From NCBI RefSeq assembly GCF_020921035.1, contig NC_063150.1, positions 1,798,001-1,862,000 of the forward strand: a stretch of DNA of 64,000 nt. Reading direction: 5' to 3'. The translations under genes and the position numbers were made by a program. Position 1 is the stretch's first letter. The number at the start of each line of letters is the position of its first letter. The notes beneath the pieces were generated by a model, which did not search any database, had not been told where the DNA came from, and was given only the letters and a program-made list of their open reading frames with translations. The stretch is from Rhodamnia argentea. Its lineage: Eukaryota; Streptophyta; Magnoliopsida; Myrtales; Myrtaceae. This document shows, piece by piece, positions 57,163-64,000 of the stretch.

Positions 57163-58522
57163 CTCCTCAATTCGGAAATGACAATTAAGTGAAACCATGA
57201 TATGGCTCTCAGTTATGAGGATTGATTGCACTCTTCATATCAACTGCTTTTGCATTCAAGCTGCTGCTTATTCATCCATTCTGCATCAGTATGCATATTT
57301 GACATGGATCTCCTCCCCTAAAGCTTTTCTTTTTCGATATGACAGCAGCATGGTTTATCCTTCTTTCTGTTATTTTCCATATTTGACTTTCCTTTCTCAG
57401 CCAGTTGGAGGGACTGGCCGAGAATGTTTAAAATAGCTCGTGGATACATTTGGTTGATAATCCACAAAAATTATTTTCTGCATATGCAAATTGCGCAACA
57501 TTTTGTTTATACGAATCGTCAATAATTACGTTTTGGGTTATATAAAAGCTGTGAAGAATGAATGCCATGTACTTGTTGTTTATTTGAATGTCCAGAAAAG
57601 TTGATTTCGCTATCTATGAACATTCGTCACAACACATAGCAATCATCTAGACTAGATGTGTCTAAGCAAATATTTGCACATGCTGTGTATAAAATGAAGA
57701 TCCATATCAAAAACCGGTTTTATTATTGATCTTCACATAGTGAGTGCAGATTTGAGATCTTCACATAGTGAGTGCACGACATTTTGCAGAAGTAATTGAC
57801 TGAAGTTCATGGAATTGCTCATCTTGATGCAAAAGGGAGTACTTGAATTTGCCATTTAACTCTTCAAGCTCGAAATGAATAGAAACCTGGTATGGCTTGC
57901 GAGTGAACTCTAAATCTGTTATCTGAAAGATGGAGGGTAGTTTTTATCAGATTGAAAACAAAAGGCAAGGACGTAGTCTGTGCATTAAAAGTAGCATGAG
58001 TTCATATGTAGATTACTTGCAAGTTAATTAGTGTATCCCCTCTGAACCAGCCCGGAAGATTAAAGCTACAGATTAAGTATATATTTGGTTCTTCTGTAAA
58101 TTCAGCCCTTTTTAACAAGTTAACGGGCGACATCGTCAAAAAGTAAGTCTCACAAGTCGTCTTTTGTAAATTTTCTACAATAAAGTATCAGGTAATCACA
58201 AGCAAGAGCAAAGAATAGCAAATTTTCTTTCCGTTTCTTTTTCATTTTGAGCAGAACTCGTGAGAATTGGGGAATCAATTGGTCTCAGAAATGTCTTTTT
58301 ATCTTAGTTGTATTTCCCTGGAATTGTACTTCTCTGTTATCCATGATTTAGGCCATCCTTTTCCATCCACTGCAGTTGAAAGTTCCTAAGCATCGCTTAG
58401 GCTTTTATGAATCTTCAGATCATGCTGGTTCAAGGTAAATGCGTGAACAAGCCCCACACACACACACACACACACAAAAGGAGGTAAGAGCCTCATGTGG
58501 AAAGAGTTCATTTTATTCTTCC
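57163..58522. other. intergenic DNA with a short exact direct repeat
   Basis: No gene recognised. A 21-bp sequence, GATCTTCACATAGTGAGTGC plus A, occurs exactly twice, at 57728-57748 and 57756-57776. A (CA)n run lies at about 58455-58476. Confidence 0.5.
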
Positions 58523-58901
58523 TAGGGGTGAGCAATGGCCCAGGGTCAAATCGGGAACGGGATGGGAATGGGCTTGATCACTCCAGTTCGAGCCGGTTTG
58601 CAAGAAGAATTGGTTCAATTCTGCTTTCCCAAGAACTTCGAATTTGCTCCGATCAGTTTGTTCCTCGTTGGAGCCTTAGAACCATTCGAACTACCCTTGA
58701 ACCAACCTATGGCGCTGGTTCCGAGATTGAAACGCCGTTGAAATTCGTTATAGTATTTTCTTTTAAAAGAAAATCATATAATTAACTGGAAAATTTTGAA
58801 AGATATTACCGGTTCCCGTTCCATATTCTGAAAGCCGGCCATGGCCGGGTAAGTTTTTAGCTCCATCCTTGGAACCATCCCGGCCCGGTTACGCACCTCT
58901 A
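58523..58901. mobile_element. hAT-like MITE
   Basis: The ends are inverted: TAGGGGTGAGCAATGG on the left and ACGCACCTCTA on the right (reverse complement TAGAGGTGCGT). Inner sequence has the usual inverted CCGGTTC/GGAACCGG-rich modules. The flanks ATTCTTCC and GTTCTTGG share TTCTT, possibly an 8-bp target duplication with changes. The open frames inside are incidental. Confidence 0.6.
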
Positions 58902-59094
58902 GTTCTTGGTTATGTTTTCACTCAAATGAATTTTTTGTCCTTCTTGATGGCAATTTGTCCACATTATTTTTTTTTTGGGGGTCATATCGAAGTGGATTAA
59001 CACTGTACCTTACCTCCTTTGCTTTGATGTCCTGCCAGGTTGCCATCGCTTCACCTATCATTTCCGAATTTTACCGATGTACAGTCGTGAATTA

Positions 59095-59096
<2 letters not shown>

Positions 59097-59146
<50 letters not shown>
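59097..59146. repeat. CA microsatellite
   Basis: About 24 uninterrupted CA units. Confidence 0.95.
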
Positions 59147-59147
<1 letters not shown>

Positions 59148-59154
59148 ATGATAG

Positions 59155-59490
59155 AGGGATAATAGCACAAATAGTTTATGAATTTTGGTTCAATGTATAA
59201 TGTAGTTTTTGGATTTTAAATTTATTTCATGTGGTCACTGGATTTTTAATACATGTTCAATTTAGTTGGTGGACTATTTAAAAATATTGAATGTTATCCT
59301 TTCATTGATTCAAATTCAGGGACTATACTAAACATTTTCATACATTTAAGGGGCTAAATTAAATATGTACCAAAAGTTTAAGAATCACATTGAACAAATA
59401 TAAAGCTTCAAGAAGATATTGCTCATTAAATTAAAGTTCATGAACCACATTGAATAAATTTAAAGTTTAAAGACCACATGTACCATGTGG
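59155..59490. repeat. MITE-like block related to the fold-back elements at 10.7 and 44.4 kb
   Basis: It starts GGGATAATAGCACAAATAGTTTATGAA and contains repeated 'AAAGTTTAA.GAACCACATTGAA' modules in both orientations. The right end is unclear. Confidence 0.45.
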
Positions 59491-59820
59491 CGGGCGCTGA
59501 ATGAATCGTCCTCTCGATCCCTAAAAGCGCTGTTTGTACCATTGGCGAAGCAAACAGAGATTCGATTCTCATGTTCCATCGTAGAATGTTTGACAAAATT
59601 GATTGCTGTTCCTTCAATGCCCTTTTTCTTCCCTTTATTCCCAAAAAGTACACCAATTTGAAATGGACATGTGGAGCTGGGTCTGCCGTTTCGCCAAGTG
59701 AATGAGTAGCGATATTCATCACAGTTACGACTTGCTAATTGTAGCTAAGTTGGCATCTTATCACCTAGAGTTATCAAAATTGACTCGAGATTACATCATA
59801 AGGCCAAAAAAAAAAATCAA

Positions 59821-60033
59821 ACCCACGACGCGATTGCTAAGAGTAGTTGTATAGTTGTACTTCTAGTCGAACTCAAAAACTTATGAGCTCAAACACGCCT
59901 ATCGGGAGTAACTCAGCTCATCTACACCCACGACGCGATTGCTAAGAGCAATTGTACTTCTAGTCGAACTCAAAACTTATGAGCTCGAACGCGACTATCG
60001 CGAGTAACTCGAGCTGGAATAGCTCATCTACAC
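59821..60033. repeat. tandem duplication, two units of about 105 bp
   Basis: ACCCACGACGCGATTGCTAA starts the first unit at 59821. The second starts at 59926 with ACCCACGACG and continues with the same text, including CTTCTAGTCGAACTCAAAA, ATGAGCTC and AGCTCATCTACACC. The units differ by small indels and substitutions. Confidence 0.85.
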
Positions 60034-60840
60034 CCCCCGGTAGAGAGCTTCATCTCTCTATGCGCATGCCCAACCGCAAGCAAGAGGCTTCCGAACACGA
60101 AAGATGTTTCTTGAAGCGAAGAGGCCTCCAAATTTGTTACAAGCACAAGAGAAGGGCAACCATGTGAAGGGCCTCAAAAGGAAAAGTTAGATCTTCTGGT
60201 TCAATAATTCAGCTGAAGAAGGAAACCTCTCTCCCCTAAGTGACTAAGAGAGAGAGAGAGAGAGAGAAAGTTGACATAATGGTACAATTTGTATGCATGT
60301 GAAGTCCATCAAAGCACACCATGGAGTGGTTACATTGAAGTCACAACACAAAAAATTTGGAGGTTTTGTTTGTGGGGTTGGAAAGGTACTTGTGTGCAAA
60401 AGGGTGTTTTGATCCATTTCAGGCTAAGATGACATGGAGATAGAGAATGGTTGGACGGTGGTCACCCTAAAGCAAGATCGTGTTTCCTCTGCCACTTACT
60501 TTTTTGCATCGACCAGGATCGAACAAATTCAACAAAATAAAATAATAATAATAATAATATATCAAACATGAAAAAAAAAATTAATTAAAAGAATTTCTCT
60601 TACTATTTATCCTAATTCAGATATGTCCATCGGATTATTTCTTTCCAGTGTGTCAATTTTGGCATAAACATCTGACAAGATGCTGAGGTATATTCTATTC
60701 TCTGAGTGCTATGGATGAGGAAGTCGACATTTCACTCAAGAGTGCTGGATTTCTGAATGGAACATTTATGTGACATCATGGGCTAATAATTAATTTGATT
60801 ATTTGTTATCTAATAATTCAAATACAAACTTTCTTACACA
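60034..60840. other. intergenic DNA with GA and AAT runs
   Basis: A (GA)n run at about 60247-60267 and an (AAT)n run at about 60538-60560. No gene recognised. Confidence 0.5.
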
Positions 60841-60844
60841 TACA

Positions 60845-61455
60845 ATCGGGATAATTGTCCAAAATTTCTTAAAAATATTGTAGGACGGTCAACTCAAACA
60901 TAAATTTTTTAATTATGTCAATTTAATCCTAAACCTTTAAATAATTTGCCAATGTAGTCCTTTCCGCCACTTTTTATCCAGAAATCGCTGACCTAAACTC
61001 CGGTCGTCCTACTGACATTGATAACTTCTGCAATTTTTCTTTTAAATTCTCAAAATTTTCTATTTTTCTCCTTTTCTTTTTCTTTCTTTTTCCCCATTCG
61101 CCGGGCCTCGGAATGACCAGAGGAGGTTGCCAACCATGGGCAAGGGCCGGTGAGGGGCTCACCCATAGGATGGCCAATAGCTAGCGACCTCCACCTACTT
61201 GGAGGAGGGAAATAGGAAAAAAATAAAAAATTCAATAGAAAATTACAAAAAAAAAATGTCAACGTTAGCGGTGCTTGTGCTATGTAGGACGACTGGTGTC
61301 CATATTAATGATTTTCAATTAAAATTGATCGGAAAGATTACATTGACAAATCATAATGAAATTCAAGAATAAATTGGTGCAATTGAAAGATTTAATGCTA
61401 AATTGGCTGTTGTTCAATAGATTTATGATTTTTTAGATAATTTTTTCCCAAACAG
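60845..61455. repeat. large fold-back MITE-like element with GC-rich centre
   Basis: The left end 'GATAATTGTCCAAAATTTCT' is matched by the inverse of the right end near 'GATTTTTTAGATAATTTTTTCCC'. The GC-rich centre (about 61095-61200, CCGGGCCTCGG...GGCAAGGGCCGG) is the counterpart of the hairpin core at 519-572. It belongs to the same loose family as the blocks at 300 and 50.9 kb. Confidence 0.5.
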
Positions 61456-62900
61456 TCTCGGAAAGGGAAGATGACTCCATTCCTGGAATGAAAGTAGATT
61501 GTATTAGTAAAAACCGCGTCCTTTATTTTTAATTAAACTGTTCAACACGAAGTAAAAATGCATACCAAAGAAACCTCAATTATGGTACTTTCACAAGGCA
61601 TTCGGTAGACCATTACAAAATCCGATCGGAAGATTTGAAAGTTTTGGTTATACCATTCGGATTCAAATGAAGAAGTTAAATTGACAGGATAACCGGTCTC
61701 ATAATTTGGGTGCTATGTAATTGGTATGGTATTCCTATCTATCAAGTTCCTATATCCTAAAATATGCAACAACAAAAAAAAAAAATCAGATCTGTAATGG
61801 CCAAAAAAAAAAAAAAGGGCAGTAAATTTAATCCGTGCTACAATTTGGTAACAAAAGAATTTATTAAAGCGTTTCCTAAATAGCTCGTTGTTCCAACAAA
61901 AGATTCCTTTTACAGGTCATGACAAATGGGGTGTTAATCATTTTCTTATAATGGAAGATGAGCAACTGAAGTTCGTTTAAGTGCACTTTAACGAAATGGA
62001 ATGGGCATTCCATATCTTAGAAATTGACATATGGTTCTATTAATAAAGAAATTAGGAGATGGGGACGTTAGTATCATAGGTGCGAAGTTCACTCCCACGC
62101 TCCGTAAAGACACAAAGGAAAAAGTCAGAGAGATAAACGTCGGAGATAAGATAAATCAAAATAAGAAAAGGTGCACTTTAACCTTTCAGTTCAATCAATC
62201 TTTCCTCTATTGAGGATCCACCGGCAAATAGTTTATGCTTTTATCGAAAAAAAAAAAATCGAAAATGACCCAAACCTTTCTTTGTCATTTTTATAGAAAT
62301 TCACTTATTGAATATGAAGAATGTGACATTATTTTCCAAAAGCAAAAGCGCTTTTTACATTCACAAGTTTAAACTTTTCCTTTAAAAATTGGTTGGAAAA
62401 GGACTTGTTGATTGTCGTGGACATAAGAAATGATCTATTTTATGAAATCCTGAGAGTACATATCTTTCCCATGAGATTGCAATTTTGATATCATCGATCA
62501 TAATCTTAGCATTCCTTTATTTTAGGCTAAACTTTCATTCAAAGGTAAATCTCACCTATGCTTTAATAAAATGGGATGGACATTCCATATGTTAGAAATT
62601 TCATAAGACCTACGACGGGACATAGGCTTTCGAGAGTATCGGCCGTGATATTAGAAAGCTTAAATTTGCTTGAGCCTTCGAAATTACTAAGCTAAGTAAA
62701 CTTGAACTTTAGTTTTAGTATTCTAATCATGCAATTATCTCAAGTCGGATCTTTTGATTCCTCTATTCAAAATCATTTTTCAGACTTTTAATGAGATCAG
62801 GGAGCGGAACGATACGAATGGCATCGAGCATGAGTCGAAGTCGAAAGGCCGGTGAGGGTCGGCGATCCCGTTATCGATCGCGATTGAGACCTAATTAATG
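61456..62900. other. AT-rich intergenic DNA upstream of sucrose-phosphate synthase
   Basis: No gene or clear mobile element recognised. Several poly-A runs and short open frames without motifs. Confidence 0.45.
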
Positions 62901-63053
62901 ATTAATAATTGGATTTAGAGGTAGTGAAGGTGCATGTGGAAACGTCTAGAGAGAGAAAAGGGGGCGGGAAGATCGCATTGGGAAGCGGCCAGCATCGGAA
63001 ATGCTGCTCCAACGAGCTTCTCCTCCCCCATCAGTTTGATTCGCCAGTCCCTG

Positions 63054-63628
63054 TACACGTGTCCCTCCTCCCTGGCCCCACCACCATCCGCCACGTGGCT
63101 CCTCCTCCTCATCTCTCTCTCTCTCCCCGCAACTCCATCTCCCTCGGTTTCTCTCACCTCGTTGTACACACGAACGCAAGCAAAACTCGGTCATTCACTC
63201 CCCGATTTCCCCATCGACGAGCCCTGAGCAATCAATAAAGGAAACTCTGGCAAAGAAATTCCTGCATGTCAGCTTCTTCTTCTTCTTCTTCTTCTGCTCT
63301 CTCTCTCTCTCTAGCCTTCCCTCGTTACGTATCATTACGAACGACACTCTCAAGCCCGAGGACACCCATGACAACGGGAACAGCGGAAAAAGTTTGAGAC
63401 TTTTTGGTTCTGGATTCTTGATTCCTTCTCTCGCCTGCAGAATCTGTGAAAATCTGCACGTGGGTGGCCCCCCTGCACATGCAAAAACAAAGAAAGAACG
63501 ACCCGTCGTACATTCTCCTCCTCCTCCTCCTTCTTCGTCTGATGGAACTGTAACTGTGCGGCTGTGATTGTGGCCGAGCGTTGTATTTTGTAAAGGAAAG
63601 GAATATATCAATATAAATAGTGATTGAA
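63054..63628 (+). promoter_or_regulatory. SPS upstream region with three CACGTG G-boxes
   Basis: CACGTG occurs at 63056-63061 (inside ACACGTGTCC, an ABRE-like context), 63092-63097 (CCACGTGG) and 63457-63462 (GCACGTGGG). G-boxes bind bZIP and bHLH factors in light, abscisic acid and circadian responses. TTC and CT microsatellites lie at about 63269-63312, and CTCCTC repeats at about 63513-63530. Part of this region is probably 5' untranslated. Function is inferred from the motifs only. Confidence 0.55.
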
Positions 63629-63910
63629 ATGGCGGGGAACGAATGGATAAACGGGTACTTGGAGGCGATACTGGACAGCGGCGGAGGGGGGTCGTCGGAG
63701 CAGGCCGTGCAGAAGGAGGTGAAGATGCGGGAGAGGGGGGACTTCAACCCGACCAAGTACTTCGTGGAGGAGGTGGTGACCGGCGTCGACGAGACCGACC
63801 TCCACCGGACGTGGATCAAGGTCGTCGCCACCCGCAGCTCCCGCGACCGCAGCTCCCGCCTGGAGAACATGTGCTGGCGGATCTGGCATCTCACCCGTAA
63901 GAAGAAGCAG
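63629..63910 (+). CDS. SPS: sucrose-phosphate synthase, first coding exon (gene continues beyond window)
   Basis: The exon encodes 94 residues starting MAGNEWINGYLEAILDSGGG and ending TRKKKQ at a clean donor (CAG|GTGATA, intron from 63911). This is the conserved plant SPS N-terminus: NPTKYFVEEVVTGVDETDLH and RTWIKVVATRSSRDRS, then LENMCWRIWHLTRKKKQ. The full enzyme (about 1050 residues) makes sucrose-6-phosphate from UDP-glucose and fructose-6-phosphate in the cytosol, the main control point of sucrose synthesis. The N-terminal region seen here precedes the glycosyltransferase domain and carries regulatory contacts. GC content rises sharply in this exon compared with its surroundings. Catalytic domains and regulatory Ser sites lie outside the window, so completeness of the gene cannot be judged. 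Confidence 0.95.
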
Positions 63911-64000
63911 GTGATATCCCGAGTCAGCTCTTTCGATGCTTCTGTTCTTTTTTCCCCGAGAATATCTGGTGCGTCCATTATGTGATCGTTGCGAGAGATA

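Noticed and set aside
58535..58741. 68-codon open frame starting MAQGQIGNGMGMG
   Set aside because: It lies wholly inside a MITE-like element, has no family motif and would use the element's inverted modules as coding text.
63611..63619. TATAAATAG as a TATA box for SPS
   Set aside because: It ends about 10 bases before the start codon, which would leave no transcribed leader. It is more likely part of the 5' untranslated region.
63643..63900. Gly/Arg-rich plus-strand open frame and minus-strand frames of 93-217 codons over the SPS exon
   Set aside because: They overlap the SPS exon in other frames. GC-rich coding exons commonly leave long shadow frames, and the SPS frame alone has family motifs.
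1..64000. CRISPR arrays, rRNA or tRNA genes, or a linked biosynthetic or defence cluster
   Set aside because: No regularly spaced short repeats, no tRNA cloverleaf arms beyond retrotransposon primer sites, and no co-oriented set of pathway genes were seen. The genes present are unrelated housekeeping or metabolic genes.

Overview
The window is plant nuclear DNA. It has spliced genes with GT-AG introns, AT-rich introns and intergenic DNA, LTR retrotransposons, fold-back MITE-like elements, and plant-specific gene families (a BGAL9-type beta-galactosidase with a C-terminal lectin domain, sucrose-phosphate synthase). The proteins look dicot. A woody species is possible, but the species cannot be fixed from the sequence alone. 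There is no bacterial, viral or organellar segment, and no CRISPR array, rRNA or tRNA gene was seen.

Layout. 1-2.7 kb: repeats and anonymous DNA. 2.76-6.42 kb (+): an eight-exon NIPA-type magnesium transporter. 8.03-8.27 kb (-): Sec61 beta, with a leader exon probably at about 10.15-10.3 kb. 10.69-11.04 kb: a MITE with a 9-bp target duplication. 11.6-12.0 kb (+): a broken F-box gene. 13.95-21.36 kb (-): ORC4, with at least 14 located exons and one stretch not located. 22.2-22.77 kb (-): a second broken F-box gene. 23.56-44.24 kb (-): BGAL9-type beta-galactosidase. Its 19 exons join in frame to 890 residues over 20.7 kb, and its introns are filled with transposons. 45.52-50.01 kb (+): a 12-exon, 409-residue coiled-coil protein of unknown function. 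53.83-56.68 kb (+): PIG-M (GPI mannosyltransferase 1), 4 coding exons, 435 residues. 56.7-62.9 kb: repeat-rich intergenic DNA. 63.63 kb to the end (+): first exon of sucrose-phosphate synthase, cut by the window edge.

The genes are unrelated housekeeping and metabolic functions, as is normal for a plant chromosome; nothing suggests an operon-like cluster. The mobile DNA is the most notable content. A family of very small LTR elements (about 260-295 bp, with 87-bp terminal repeats in the best copy, a tRNA-Met-type primer site, a purine tract and 5-bp target duplications) fits the TRIM class. Six copies are visible, five of them in introns of the beta-galactosidase gene, and one begins only about 15 bp from a splice acceptor. 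A 5.4-kb Copia element with a perfect 5-bp target duplication lies in intron 12. It is dead (in-frame stops, an 83-bp tandem duplication) and carries a 43-bp piece of its own gag region copied into the start of its reverse-transcriptase region.

Exon boundaries were read by eye from splice signals, reading phase and remembered family conservation; no search or transcript data were available.
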